Positions 1 through 10,354 are shown, counted from the first letter of the stretch. The stretch: DNA of 64,000 nucleotides from Planctomycetia bacterium (GCA_015709575.1 CP054190.1:3656616-3720615), one strand, 5' to 3'. Numbers and translations are program-made. Notes: generated by a model not told the origin, from the letters alone.

Positions 1-1149
1 CGCGCCGACATTGATCTGCGCCACGCCGCCGCTGAGCTTCGCCAGGCGCTCCTCGAGCTTCTCCCGGTCGTAGTCGCTGGTGGTGTTGTCGATCTGGGTC
101 TTGAGGGCGTCGATGCGGGCCTTGATCTGCTTGGTGTCGCCCGCGCCCTGGATGATCGTGGTCGTTTCCTTCTCGATCACGACGCGCTTGGCGCGACCGA
201 GGTCGCCCAGCGTGATCTTCTCCAGCGAGAGGCCGAGATCCTCGAAGATCGGCTTGCCGCCGGTGAGGATCGCGATGTCCTCGAGCATCTCCTTGCGACG
301 ATCGCCAAAGCCGGGGGCCTTGACGGCCGCGCACTGCAAGATGCCGCGCAGCTTGTTGAGCACCATCGTCGCCAGGGCCTCGCCTTCCACGTCCTCCGCG
401 ATCACCAGCAGCGGCTTGCCGGACTTGGCGATCTGCTCCAGCAGCGGCAGCAGATCCTTCACGCTGCCGATCTTCTTCTCAAAGGACAGCACGAACGGAT
501 TGTCGAGCTGCACTTCCATCGATTCCGGCTTGTTGATGAAGTGCGGCGAGATGTAGCCCTTGTCGAACTGCATGCCTTCGACGATCTCGACGGTCGTGTC
601 GAGCGACTTGCCCTCTTCGACCGTGATGACGCCATCCTTACCGACCTTCTCCATCGCTTCTGCGATCTTGTCGCCGATCTCGCGATCCTGGTTCGCCGCG
701 CACGTCCCCACCTGCGCGATCTGTTCCTTGCCCTTCACCGGCGTCGCCATTTCGCGGAGCGCATCCACAACCGCGTCCACCGCCAGGTCCACCCCGCGCT
801 TCAGGTCCATCGCGTTCGCGCCGGCCGCCAGGTTCTTCAGCCCCTCCTCATAGATCGCCTCGGCGTACACCGTGGCCGTGGTGGTGCCGTCGCCGGCGAC
901 CGTGCTGGTCTTGCTGGCGACCTCCTTCACCATCTGAGCGCCCATGTTCTCATACGCGCCATCGAGCTCGATCTCCTTCGCCACCGTCACGCCGTCCTTC
1001 GTAACGGTCGGAGCGCCGAATGACTTTTCGATCACGACGTTCCGCCCGCGCGGCCCGAGCGTTACCTTGACGGCCTTGGCGAGCGTCGAAATCCCGCGAC
1101 GAATCGCCTCGCGGGCTTCCATGTCGAATGCGATCTGCTTGGCAGCCAT
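1..1149 (-). CDS. groEL: 60 kDa chaperonin GroEL (C-terminus beyond window edge)
   Basis: ATP-dependent cytosolic chaperonin subunit that forms the double-ring folding chamber. The 383 visible codons start [16 protein letters not shown] and show the family hallmarks [33 protein letters not shown] and the ATP-site motif GDGTTTATV. About 160 C-terminal residues of a usual 545 lie outside the window, so this is an edge effect and not a truncation. The ATG has a GGGAG ribosome site 9 bases upstream. No groES lies upstream, so this may be one of several groEL copies, as is common in planctomycetes. The upstream gap carries no CIRCE element. Confidence 0.97.
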   Translation of the reverse strand, partial: MAAKQIAFDMEAREAIRRGISTLAKAVKVTLGPRGRNVVIEKSFGAPTVTKDGVTVAKEIELDGAYENMGAQMVKEVASKTSTVAGDGTTTATVYAEAIYEEGLKNLAAGANAMDLKRGVDLAVDAVVDALREMATPVKGKEQIAQVGTCAANQDREIGDKIAEAMEKVGKDGVITVEEGKSLDTTVEIVEGMQFDKGYISPHFINKPESMEVQLDNPFVLSFEKKIGSVKDLLPLLEQIAKSGKPLLVIAEDVEGEALATMVLNKLRGILQCAAVKAPGFGDRRKEMLEDIAILTGGKPIFEDLGLSLEKITLGDLGRAKRVVIEKETTTIIQGAGDTKQIKARIDALKTQIDNTTSDYDREKLEERLAKLSGGVAQINVGA

Positions 1150-1294
1150 GACTTGCATCTCCCTGAATGAGGCCGACGTCTGCCGCCGGCCGATTGGCAC
1201 CCGTCATTGCCCGTTTTCAACGCCGCCCAGTCCGCCGCACTCGCGGCCGATCCGAGCTGCGTCAACCGGCGGAAGGCCGTGCTTCGCGGCCCGA

Positions 1295-1317
1295 GGTCTG
1301 CGACCAGTGCGCAGACC
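1295..1317 (-). promoter_or_regulatory. Perfect inverted repeat in the groEL upstream region
   Basis: GGTCTGCG (1295-1302) and CGCAGACC (1310-1317) are an exact 8-base inverted repeat around a 7-base spacer, about 145 bases upstream of the groEL ATG. It could be an operator or a hairpin in the 5' leader. The rest of the 349-base gap (1150-1498) shows no gene, no groES, no CIRCE (TTAGCACTC-N9-GAGTGCTAA) and no convincing -35/-10 pair. Confidence 0.35.
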
Positions 1318-1498
1318 GCCCTCACCCCGTGAAATATCACGCCGCGTGCCACCCTCGAGCGACCGCCGCACAATTGGTAAGCGCCTGTCTATAAGAGAGT
1401 TGAGTGGAAGCGCCCCGGAGACTGCGATTCCTGATCGCGCGCTTCCGCTGTCAATCTGGCAGCCCGGATTGGCACCCCCGCCCGGATGGGTGACGCCG

Positions 1499-2443
1499 TC
1501 AGGTCACCCGGATCGGCGGCATCACGCCGCTCGGCGCGGGATGGGCGCGACAATTCAGCGTGTGCGCGAGCAGTTCCAGCGCCTCGACCAGCCGCGGTCC
1601 GGGCCGACTGAAATGGGCATTACCGTCAAACACAAACACCCGCCCCTCACGAACGCATCGCAGCCCGGCCACTGCCGGCTGCCCGAGGAACTCCGGCACG
1701 TCCTGCAACGTGCGTAGCGCATCAAACCCACAGCACGCGATGACAAGCTCGTCCGGATCCGCCGCGACAATCTCGCGCAACTCAATCCGCCTCGACCGAT
1801 CACCAGGCCGCGCCAGCGGTTCACTCCCGCCGGCCAGTTCGACCAGCTCCGGCGTCCAATGCCCGGATGAGTACAGCGGATCCAGCCACTCCAACACGAC
1901 CACCCGCCTCGGCGGCGACGTCGGCCGCGGAGAGCCGCACGGATAGCGGCCCCCACCGCTGCTGCGTGCTCGCACCCGCTCGATCCGCATTTCGAGCGCC
2001 GCGGCGAGGGCACGGCCGCGCTCGGTAGCGCCAGCCGCCTCGCCGATGGCACGGATCGACTCGATCACGTCGCCCAGCGTCCGCGGCTCCAGCACCAGCA
2101 CGCGCGGCGGCCGGTCGAAATCGGCCGTCATTTGGCGCACCTCGTCGTCCGAAACCGCGCAAACGCGACAAAGCGTCTGCGTGATAACCAGGTCCGGCTC
2201 CAACGAACGCAGCAGCGCCGCGTCGAGCGTGTAGAGCGAACGGCCGGTCGCGAGCTGATTGCGGACCTGCGAGTCGATCTGTGCGCCAGGGGAGGCGGCA
2301 TGCACACGTGCGCCGGTAATGCGCGGCTTATCGCGCACGGACGGGGGAAAATCGCATTCGGCTGAAACCGCGACGAGCCGGTCCGCCAGGCCGATGGCGC
2401 AGAGGATCTCGGTGGCGCTGGGAAGCAGGGAGACAATCCGCAT
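1499..2443 (-). CDS. BtuF-like cobalamin/siderophore-binding protein without signal peptide
   Basis: This 314-residue protein belongs to the periplasmic-binding-protein-like (TroA/BtuF) fold. The opening [34 protein letters not shown] is the classic start of the corrinoid-binding branch, followed by [20 protein letters not shown] and the C-terminal lobe with [26 protein letters not shown]. It starts directly at the binding domain with no signal peptide, as many stand-alone members do, so location and transport role are uncertain. No BtuC or BtuD partners are nearby. The upstream gene ends 15 bases before it, so the two are probably co-transcribed. Corrinoid rather than iron-chelate ligand is inferred from the opening motif. 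Confidence 0.8.
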   Translation of the reverse strand: MRIVSLLPSATEILCAIGLADRLVAVSAECDFPPSVRDKPRITGARVHAASPGAQIDSQVRNQLATGRSLYTLDAALLRSLEPDLVITQTLCRVCAVSDDEVRQMTADFDRPPRVLVLEPRTLGDVIESIRAIGEAAGATERGRALAAALEMRIERVRARSSGGGRYPCGSPRPTSPPRRVVVLEWLDPLYSSGHWTPELVELAGGSEPLARPGDRSRRIELREIVAADPDELVIACCGFDALRTLQDVPEFLGQPAVAGLRCVREGRVFVFDGNAHFSRPGPRLVEALELLAHTLNCRAHPAPSGVMPPIRVT

Positions 2444-2458
2444 GCGTGGCCCCCGGAC

Positions 2459-3586
2459 TCACCGGCCGCCGGCGCGGTCGGCGAGTGCTTCGAGCAGCGT
2501 CCCACCGACGACCGTGGCGCGTGAACCGCGCACGCGCACCACGACGCAGGCCGGGTCGGCGACCCAGCCGCCGACGGCCTCGGGTGTCAGCAGCAGCGCC
2601 CGGTCGCTCGGCAGCATCCACTCGGCGGCGAAGGGCGCGAATTCGTAGACGGCGCGGCGATCCAGCAGCGGAATCGCACCGACGCGCACGCCGGACAGGT
2701 CGCAGCGCGGAAGCTGGCGCAGCCACTCGGCGGCGCGCGCGGCGGGGATCAGCGGCGCCGGCTCCGGGACGCGGCCCGGCTGCGAGGGCGCGGGATCCAG
2801 CAGCGGCTGGTAGCCGGTGGCGTCGATCAGGCGCGCCGCACCGGCTTCATTTCCGGACGCGACCGCCAACGCAAACTCGATTGCACAACGCAGCGCGGAC
2901 TCGTCGGCGGTGAGGCGGCGCGAACGAACTGATGCGAGGCGCTGCAACGCTTCGCCAAGGGGAAGGTCAGAGAGATTGAGTGCAGGTTGCGTTGCAGGTT
3001 CTTCGACCGCCGGCTGCGTGGCGGGCGCGGAGGCGGCGGGGCGGGCGGCACGAGCGGTTCGTCGCGCGGGCTGCTTCGCGGGGGCTGGCTTCCTGGCGGG
3101 CGGCTTGGCGGCGGGCTTGTCGGGTGACTTTGCGCCGGGCTTGGCCGCGGGCTTGTCGGGTGACTTCGCCGCGGGCTTCCCAGCCGGCTGCTTCTCATCG
3201 GCGCGTTGCGCATTCACCCCGCGCGCGGCGTGCGAAAGCTCATGAAGCAGCGCCGCTTGGAGGCCCGCAAACTGCGACTCACGCTCGCGCGCCGAGGAGT
3301 TGTCGTCCGCAGACGTCGGCGCTTCTACGCGGCTTTCCCCACCAGGATGCAACAAAACGCGCTCATCCGCACCGACGGCCGAAGGGAATGAAAGCGCGCC
3401 CGTCACGGCGATCATCGCCGCCAAGCGCCGACTGAACGTTCCCCAAACCGCAACCGGACGATTGCGCGCACCGACGGCGAGCCGAGACCGCCCGTGCGCA
3501 GCAATGAGCTGCCCACGCGCGGATGCTGAATCGGAACGGGAAAGCAGACCCTCGGGATGCGGACGCGAAAATGGAGCGCCGGCCAT
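2459..3586 (-). CDS. Hypothetical exported protein with Lys/Pro/Ala repeats
   Basis: A 375-residue protein that I do not recognise. The N-terminus is long and basic, followed by a hydrophobic stretch (RRLAAMIAVTGALSFPSAVGA, about residues 53-73) that looks like a signal peptide; the internal Met at residue 58 is an alternative start. Residues of about 125-200 are a low-complexity Lys/Pro/Ala linker containing KSPDKPAAKP repeats. The remaining ~170 residues look globular, with Leu/Ala-rich helices and a VVVRVRGSRATVVGGTLLEAL end. I chose the Met at 3586 because codons further upstream are unlike protein. It lies between rplU and the BtuF-like gene on the same strand. The role is unknown. Confidence 0.6.
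   Translation of the reverse strand: MAGAPFSRPHPEGLLSRSDSASARGQLIAAHGRSRLAVGARNRPVAVWGTFSRRLAAMIAVTGALSFPSAVGADERVLLHPGGESRVEAPTSADDNSSARERESQFAGLQAALLHELSHAARGVNAQRADEKQPAGKPAAKSPDKPAAKPGAKSPDKPAAKPPARKPAPAKQPARRTARAARPAASAPATQPAVEEPATQPALNLSDLPLGEALQRLASVRSRRLTADESALRCAIEFALAVASGNEAGAARLIDATGYQPLLDPAPSQPGRVPEPAPLIPAARAAEWLRQLPRCDLSGVRVGAIPLLDRRAVYEFAPFAAEWMLPSDRALLLTPEAVGGWVADPACVVVRVRGSRATVVGGTLLEALADRAGGR
3112..3166. repeat. 36-base-period direct repeat encoding the KSPDKPAAKP linker
   Basis: The 19-base unit CGGGCTTGTCGGGTGACTT occurs at 3112-3130 and again at 3148-3166, a period of 36 bases or 12 codons, inside the linker of the unknown exported protein. The in-frame period means that repeat gain or loss would change linker length without frameshift. 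Confidence 0.7.
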
Positions 3587-3705
3587 GTGGCATCCTCCGT
3601 GAACGCCCGCTACACGGCACGATCCCCGTCGAGCAGGCGACGAGCGATCGCCGCCGTCGCACCGCCCGTCACACTCCCATCCGATCCGACACAGCCGCCC
3701 GCGGA

Positions 3706-4020
3706 TCAGCCGCGGATGGAGGCGATCTTCACGCGGAGCATTTTCTGGCGGTGACCCCACTTCTTGCGAAAGCCCTTGCGGCGGCGGTGCTTCATGCCGA
3801 CGACCTTGCGGGTCTTGAGCTCGGCCAGAACCAGCGCGGTGACGCTCGCCCCGGAAACCAGCGGTGCGCCGATCTTCGGGCCGCCGTCGGCGCCGATCAG
3901 CAGCACGCGATCGAAGGTGATTTCCTTCGCGTCGCCACGGTCGGGGCGGCGCTCGATGAGCAGCTCATCCCCCTCCGCCACCTTGTACTGCTTCCCGCCG
4001 TCTTCGATGACTGCGTACAC
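3706..4020 (-). CDS. rplU: 50S ribosomal protein L21
   Basis: A 104-residue large-subunit protein that binds 23S rRNA. The sequence YAVIEDGGKQYKVAEGDELLIE and the C-terminal KTRKVVGMKHRRRKGFRKKWGHRQ are diagnostic for L21, and the length is normal. The GTG start at 4020 places AGGAG five bases upstream; the open frame extends further but that part is not protein-like. rpmA (L27), which usually follows rplU, is absent here; the next gene is an unknown exported protein 119 bases downstream. Confidence 0.96.
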   Translation of the reverse strand: MYAVIEDGGKQYKVAEGDELLIERRPDRGDAKEITFDRVLLIGADGGPKIGAPLVSGASVTALVLAELKTRKVVGMKHRRRKGFRKKWGHRQKMLRVKIASIRG

Positions 4021-4193
4021 GACCACTCCTTGCCGCCGCCGCCCGCGTTTCGCGGCGGAACAGGTGATGCGCCTCGGACGCCGCCCGAGCAATCCCGGGC
4101 CGTTCCGCGCGTCGTTCGAGCGCTGCGACAGCCGTCGCCCCGGAGTCGGCCGCCGAGGGGCGGGACGCGCGAGGGTGCTGCCGCGAACGGGGT

Positions 4194-4223
4194 AAGGTAG
4201 CCGCTTTGGCGGGGTGGTGGCAA
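4194..4223 (-). promoter_or_regulatory. Candidate promoter for rplU
   Basis: Read on the minus strand, TTGCCA (4218-4223) and TACCTT (4194-4199) are separated by 18 bases and would give a leader of roughly 165 bases before the rplU GTG. The rest of the 324-base gap (4021-4344) is very GC-rich and shows no other feature. This is a weak match to a sigma-70 promoter. Confidence 0.3.
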
Positions 4224-4344
4224 GGGGCTGCGGCAGCCGCCCGTGCCGACCGGCAGGGGTTATCCAGCCGGCGCTGGCCATGGCACGGCGAACGGATGCC
4301 CCGGCAGTCACGAACGAACGTCGGGTCCGCTCAGGCCCGGGGTA

Positions 4345-5610
4345 CTACCCGGTCGCGACCGCACCACGGCCAGCCAGCGCCGGGTCCGTGACGGCCGGCG
4401 CGGAGGCACTCTGCGGCAGCGCCGCCCCGGCCTCAGACGTGGCCGTGCGCATCACGCCGTCGGCATCCGCGCGGATCGTGAAGACGTAGAAACTGCCGTA
4501 CGTGGCCGAGCGGTCCTGTGCCAACAGGCGCTTGGCCAGTTCGCCATGCGGGGTCAGCGAGGGCAGGATCGATGGCGGCGGTTCCAGACGGTAGCTGCCG
4601 GAGCGATAGATCATCGTGGCTCCGGGGTGCGCTGCGCGCAGCACGCTCTTGAGCGTATGCTCAAACACCGGCGGCGTCATCCAGTCGAAGATGTCCAGCA
4701 GGTTGAACTTGGTGATGCTGCCGGCGGGCTGCGAGTCGAGATAGGGCCCGAGCCAGCCGTTGACTACCTCGACCTTGTGCAGGCTCTCGCGCAGCGCGTC
4801 GAAGTTCCGCTCCATCAGGTAGGGCGGGAGGCGGTCGCCGCGGAATCGCCCGGTGCCGGCGAGGCTCAGGAAATAATTGTCATAGATCGGCACGCGCGTC
4901 ATCGCGTATTCGACCCGCTCGCGAACGTACTCATACATATCGTGGCGGCCGTCGATCAGGTTGAACTGCCGTGGATGGACGCCCGCCAACCACATCAGCG
5001 GGCGGAAATTCACGAACCGCTTCGTCCACGGACCCCAGAGCTTCGGGGCGAAGTGGCGGTCGTAATGGGCCTTTTGCTCCTCCAGCGTGCGCAGCTCAAA
5101 AAACTCCTCGCGAATCGCGGCTGAAATCCCCATCAGGTTCATGAATCGTCGCAGGATGCGACAAAACAGGCCCATTCGCCCATACCGGTACAGATCGCGC
5201 TCGACCATCCACAGGTTGCGGTCCCAGTAAGCCTGCGAGCGCGGCGAGATGTTGGGCCGCAGCTTGTCGGCGTAGACGCGGGTCACCACCGACGGATTCC
5301 GCGCCGCGAAAATGTCGCAGAAGGTGGCGTGATCGAGTGTCTCGATGCCGGCCAGCTTGAGCTCCAGCAGCGCGTTCTGCGCTGGATTGCTGTCCACTGA
5401 GATCAGGCGCGCGGGGCGCTGTGCCAGAAAATTCAGCGGGTTGCAGCCGGCCGAGGAGATCGAAATGACCGTGTCCGACGGGCCGAGGTTGAAGGCCTGG
5501 CGGTCCATCTCGGGGTCTTCCCACGACATGTTGAAGACGATGCCGTGAAAGACCATGCGCTCCAGCAGCGGGCGCTTGGGCATGGGCAGATCGATGACCT
5601 TGTGTCGCAT
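4345..5610 (-). CDS. btaA: S-adenosylmethionine:diacylglycerol 3-amino-3-carboxypropyltransferase (BtaA)
   Basis: This 421-residue protein resembles the DUF3419/BtaA family, which transfers the 3-amino-3-carboxypropyl group of SAM to diacylglycerol to make diacylglycerylhomoserine, the first step of the betaine lipid DGTS. Visible family features are the N-terminal FNMSWEDPEMDRQAFNLGPSDTVISISSAGCNPLNFL, the SAM-site region LISVDSNPAQNALLELKLAGIE, and NLLDIFDWM. The ATG at 5610 overlaps the btaB stop by one base (TGATG) and uses a Shine-Dalgarno inside btaB, so the two are translationally coupled. It acts at the cytoplasmic membrane. Confidence 0.88.
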   Translation of the reverse strand: MRHKVIDLPMPKRPLLERMVFHGIVFNMSWEDPEMDRQAFNLGPSDTVISISSAGCNPLNFLAQRPARLISVDSNPAQNALLELKLAGIETLDHATFCDIFAARNPSVVTRVYADKLRPNISPRSQAYWDRNLWMVERDLYRYGRMGLFCRILRRFMNLMGISAAIREEFFELRTLEEQKAHYDRHFAPKLWGPWTKRFVNFRPLMWLAGVHPRQFNLIDGRHDMYEYVRERVEYAMTRVPIYDNYFLSLAGTGRFRGDRLPPYLMERNFDALRESLHKVEVVNGWLGPYLDSQPAGSITKFNLLDIFDWMTPPVFEHTLKSVLRAAHPGATMIYRSGSYRLEPPPSILPSLTPHGELAKRLLAQDRSATYGSFYVFTIRADADGVMRTATSEAGAALPQSASAPAVTDPALAGRGAVATG

Positions 5611-6227
5611 CACATTTCCTTCCTGGCCAGTGCGGTGAAGCAATACCCGCCCAACCACGGGTGAACGGTGGTGTCGGGCAGCAGCTCGCGCAGCGCCTCG
5701 GCGTAGGGCTGCACCGTCTCGACGTGATTGGCCCGCAGCCAGGCGCGCATCACGGGCCCCAGCGGACCCCAGCCCTCGAAGCCGCCGAAGTCCAGGACCG
5801 CCAGCCGCCCGCCGGGGCGCAGGTGCTCCGCCGCACTGCGCAGCGCCGCCCGCCAGTCGGGGATCATGGTCAGGCTGTAGCCGAACAACACGGCGTCAAA
5901 CTGGCGGCCGAGGCTCATGCAGGTGGCGTCGGCCTCCACCAGCGAGACGTTGTTCCAGCCGGCGCTGCGGCAGCGGCGCTCCGCCACGCGAAGCATGTCG
6001 CCGGAAAAGTCCAGGCCGGTGAGCCGGCCGCGGATCGGGTCGAGCCACTCCATCAGGTAGCGGAAGTTGAGTCCGGTGCCGCAGCCGATCTCCAGCACGT
6101 CCGCGTCGCCGCGCAGCGCCAGGCGCTGGACGGCGGCGCGACGCTGATGCAGGATCATCCAGCGCGTCTTGTCGTAGATCAGCGCGTGAAAGCGGTAAAA
6201 GCGCTGTACGGCGGTCGTGTCGCTCAC
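5610..6227 (-). CDS. btaB: Diacylglycerylhomoserine N-methyltransferase (BtaB)
   Basis: A 205-residue class I SAM methyltransferase. Motif I is VLEIGCGTGLNFRYL, motif II-like LTGLDFSGDML, and the later motifs are DAVLFGYSLTMIPDW and LRPGGRLAVLDFGG. The opening FYRFHALIYDKTRWMILHQRR and the pairing with btaA identify it as BtaB, which would trimethylate diacylglycerylhomoserine to DGTS. It is the first gene of a two-gene unit with btaA, and the next gene upstream starts only 47 bases away. A generic small-molecule methyltransferase would be the alternative without the btaA context. Confidence 0.88.
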   Translation of the reverse strand: MSDTTAVQRFYRFHALIYDKTRWMILHQRRAAVQRLALRGDADVLEIGCGTGLNFRYLMEWLDPIRGRLTGLDFSGDMLRVAERRCRSAGWNNVSLVEADATCMSLGRQFDAVLFGYSLTMIPDWRAALRSAAEHLRPGGRLAVLDFGGFEGWGPLGPVMRAWLRANHVETVQPYAEALRELLPDTTVHPWLGGYCFTALARKEM

Positions 6228-6273
6228 TCCGGGCGAACTCCTCGAACGTCGGCGGTGAGACAGACGGCGCGGG

Positions 6274-6663
6274 TCACGCCGCTCCGGCGGACTGCCGCGG
6301 CAGGCGCTCGGCGAGCCGGGCGAGCGTCTGCGGGGCGTGCAGCGCCGCCTTTCCGAACCCCGGCACCGCGCCGGCCGCGACCGCGGCGGACTGCGCGTCC
6401 GGATAATTGCTGACGAGCATGACCGGGATCGCCGACAGCGCCGGATCCGCCTTCATCCGTCGGATCAGCTCCAATCCATCGCTGTCATCCGCGAAGATCC
6501 GGCGATTGACGAGCACCAGTTCAAACGGCTCGCGCGCGAGCGCCGCAAGCGCCTCCTCGACGAACATGACCCGCCGCACGTCCGCCTGGAAGTGCCTTGA
6601 CAGCATCGCGCGGATGGCCGCGTGATCGGGGTCGCAGTTGCCCACGTCGAGCACCAGCGGCAC
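6274..6663 (-). CDS. Stand-alone receiver-like domain lacking the phosphoacceptor Asp
   Basis: A 129-residue protein with a CheY-like layout: strand 1 with acidic residues (VLDVGNCDPDHAAIRAML), strand 3 ELVLVNRRIFADDSDGLELIRRMK, strand 4 IPVMLVSN and a conserved-Lys position PGFGKAAL (Lys105). The residue at the phosphorylation position is Asn53 instead of Asp, so it probably cannot be phosphorylated normally. There is no output domain and no kinase beside it. It sits 46 bases upstream of btaB on the same strand, which could mean co-transcription. Confidence 0.7.
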   Translation of the reverse strand: MPLVLDVGNCDPDHAAIRAMLSRHFQADVRRVMFVEEALAALAREPFELVLVNRRIFADDSDGLELIRRMKADPALSAIPVMLVSNYPDAQSAAVAAGAVPGFGKAALHAPQTLARLAERLPRQSAGAA

Positions 6664-6725
6664 GCGAGAATCTCCCGAAAAGACGCGGGCAGTTTACATT
6701 CGGCCGCGGAATCGGAAAAGCGGCA

Positions 6726-8345
<1,620 letters not shown>

Positions 8346-8505
8346 TCAGCAATCTCCGAGGGCAGCTCGGCGCGGGCGTCCGCGATGGGCGGCACGGCCG
8401 GAACGATCGAGCGCCGCAGGCGCAGGATTGTACTCGGATGCGGGGCTGGCACGTCTGCGGAAGACGGGTAAAATGGCCCATCCCGCGTCTCGCGATGCGG
8501 GCGCT

Positions 8506-8580
8506 GGTGAGTGTAGCTCAGTTGGTTAGAGCATCAGGTTGTGGTCCTGAGGGTCGCGGGTTCGATCCCCGTCACTCACC
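8506..8580 (+). tRNA. tRNA-His (GTG)
   Basis: The acceptor arm GTGAGTG (8507-8513) pairs with CACTCAC (8573-8579). The anticodon stem TCAGG/CCTGA encloses loop TTGTGGT with anticodon GTG at 8541-8543, and the T arm is GCGGG TTCGATC CCCGT. The extra 5' G (8506) facing C73 (8580) is the histidine identity feature. CCA is not encoded. The last nine bases overlap the 3' end of the convergent cyanophycinase gene. Confidence 0.97.
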
Positions 8581-10152
8581 CTTCTCCGCAGCAATTTCGC
8601 CGGATTCGGGCTTCACATCGGTCGTTTCGCTCCTCACGACGCGCCCCAGGTCCATGTCCAGCATGACGCCGGTTTCGGCGGAGTCGGCCAGCACGTGCAA
8701 CGTGGCTCCGATAAACCCGGCGGCGTGCAAGCGCTTGTGACCTCGGTCGTAGAGCGAGACGTGCGGCGACAGGCTGCGCGCCTTCACGCTCCGCGACACC
8801 ACGACCAGCACCGCCTCCGAACCGACACCCGCATCCGCGTTTGCACCGAACTGCACGAGGCGCGGCTCGGCCGGATCCACCCACACCCGGCTGCCCTTGC
8901 CAAGCAGAAACGCGGTCAGGCCGATCACGTCGTAAAGCCCGCGGAAGACAGACTCATGCACGAACCCGCGAACGGCGGTGTCGTGTACGTCGCATGCACC
9001 GATCGTGAGCATCAGGGACTCGGTCGCGCGGCTTTTCACCAGTTCGTAGATCGAGGACTTGCGATCAACGGAGAAGCTGAAGCGCTGCTCCTCTTCGATG
9101 ACGCTGCCACGCACTTCCCAGCGCGCGGCGGGCGGCTGGAAGCGCGCGTCCCAGTCGACGCGCATCGCCCCCGCCGGCGGGCGCTCGAGGTCCGGCAGGC
9201 GCGTGGCGAGGTCGAATCGCCAGCCTTCGGTCAGGCGGTGATAGGCCAGGTCGGTCCAGACCAGCGGCTTGCCAGTACGGCGAACCAGTCGCGACGCCGG
9301 CGTGGGGTGGATGAGATCCACCGCGCCAATGCCGATGACGGTGGCAGTGGTTCCCTCGATTACCACGCCGACCTGCTGATCGAGGCCGATGGCGTAGAGC
9401 GTGCTCCGGCCGGAGTCCTGCACGGCCCGCGCCAGGGCGCCGCACATTCGTCCGAGCCGGCCGCGCTGCGTGACGTGCGTGTCGATCAGCGCGTCGCGCA
9501 CCAGCGGGATGAAATCCGCATGGATGGCGCTGCCGCCGTCGGACTCGTCGTTGAGGATCGGGTGGTGTGAATCGCGAAGCACCTGCTCCGATTGCACGCT
9601 GGTGCTGCCGGCCAGAGCGTAGTGCGCCAGCGACATCGCGCCCGCGCTGGTGCCGCCGATCCCGCCGCCGCGCTCGTGGACGCGCAGAATGCAGCGTTCG
9701 ATGCGGCGATCGTTCCACAGGTCGTAGTACTTTCCCTGGTCGCCGCCGCGAATGAACACGGCATCGACGTGCTCAAACACGGGTTCGAGGGCGGGGTCGT
9801 CTGCCTGTTCGACAGTTTCGATCACCAGGTCCACAACGTCGGTTGCGCCCAACATTCTCCAGAATGGCGCGGGCCAGCTCTCCGATTCGCGCCGGCCGAC
9901 CAGCGCCACCCGCACCTGCTGATCGCCGGTGACGTCGCCGCGCTGGAGCAGCGGGCGGAAGAGCCGGGCGCTCCAGCCGTCGGGCGCTTCGGCGTTGCCG
10001 CCGGAGCCGCCGCCGGCCAGGACGATGACCCCGACATCGGGTCGAGTGGGGGTTGCGGGACGCCGTCCGGAGCAGCCGGTGGCGGCCACTGACGCCAGCA
10101 GCGCGAGAATGACGGCCAGTGTCGCCAAGGATCGCGGATCGGTTGCGCTCAC
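8572..10152 (-). CDS. Cyanophycinase-like serine peptidase (S51), predicted lipoprotein
   Basis: A 526-residue protein of the peptidase S51/cyanophycinase family, which cleaves beta-linked Asp-Arg dipeptides from cyanophycin. Motifs are VIVLAGGGSGG, VFIRGGDQGKYYDLW (about 132-146), the nucleophile elbow GGTSAGAMSLA with Ser169, and DTHVTQRGRLGRMCGAL. The N-terminus LAVILALLASVAATGC is a lipoprotein signal with lipobox Cys27, so it should act outside the cytoplasmic membrane. About 200 extra C-terminal residues follow the catalytic domain. I chose the GTG at 10152 because GGAGG sits exactly 8 bases upstream; an ATG 30 bases earlier lies on top of a TATAAT. The stop codon is inside the tRNA-His gene. 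No cyanophycin synthetase is nearby. Confidence 0.85.
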   Translation of the reverse strand: MSATDPRSLATLAVILALLASVAATGCSGRRPATPTRPDVGVIVLAGGGSGGNAEAPDGWSARLFRPLLQRGDVTGDQQVRVALVGRRESESWPAPFWRMLGATDVVDLVIETVEQADDPALEPVFEHVDAVFIRGGDQGKYYDLWNDRRIERCILRVHERGGGIGGTSAGAMSLAHYALAGSTSVQSEQVLRDSHHPILNDESDGGSAIHADFIPLVRDALIDTHVTQRGRLGRMCGALARAVQDSGRSTLYAIGLDQQVGVVIEGTTATVIGIGAVDLIHPTPASRLVRRTGKPLVWTDLAYHRLTEGWRFDLATRLPDLERPPAGAMRVDWDARFQPPAARWEVRGSVIEEEQRFSFSVDRKSSIYELVKSRATESLMLTIGACDVHDTAVRGFVHESVFRGLYDVIGLTAFLLGKGSRVWVDPAEPRLVQFGANADAGVGSEAVLVVVSRSVKARSLSPHVSLYDRGHKRLHAAGFIGATLHVLADSAETGVMLDMDLGRVVRSETTDVKPESGEIAAEKGE

Positions 10153-10180
10153 GTCGAGAACCTCCGAGGTAGGGTGCGGC

Positions 10181-10186
10181 ATTATA
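10181..10186 (-). promoter_or_regulatory. Candidate -10 box for the cyanophycinase gene
   Basis: A perfect TATAAT on the minus strand, about 28 bases ahead of the preferred GTG start, would give a short leader of roughly 22 bases containing the GGAGG. No good TTGACA-type -35 is visible. It overlaps the alternative upstream ATG, which argues against that start. Confidence 0.45.
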
Positions 10187-10267
10187 GGGACGCGCTGTGG
10201 CTGTGTGATCCTGTCGATCAGCGGGTTCGGTTCGGGCGGAGAGCGAAGCGCCGGCGCGGGAGGGTTG

Positions 10268-10273
10268 TATAAT
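10268..10273 (+). promoter_or_regulatory. Candidate -10 box for the Ser/Thr kinase gene
   Basis: TATAAT followed by CAGG in the 202-base divergent gap between the cyanophycinase and kinase starts. It lies 81 bases before the kinase ATG. No clear -35 element is seen. Confidence 0.4.
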
Positions 10274-10354
10274 CAGGTGCGCCGTCGGGCGGCGGCGCGT
10301 GGGCGACCCAGTCGCCCCCCTTCGAATTCCGGCGCTTCGGCCACTCGGATCGCG

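Noticed and set aside
1335-1351. Sigma-54-like TGGCACG-N4 sequence upstream of groEL on the minus strand
   Set aside because: The -12 half reads GTGAT in place of TTGCW and lacks the essential GC.
2446-2913. Arg-rich plus-strand ORF
   Set aside because: Antisense to the unknown exported protein and its neighbour, low complexity, no ribosome site.
3230-3244. HELSH in the unknown exported protein, resembling a zinc-protease HExxH motif
   Set aside because: It is followed by low-complexity Lys/Pro/Ala linker with no third metal ligand and no protease context, so it is probably chance.
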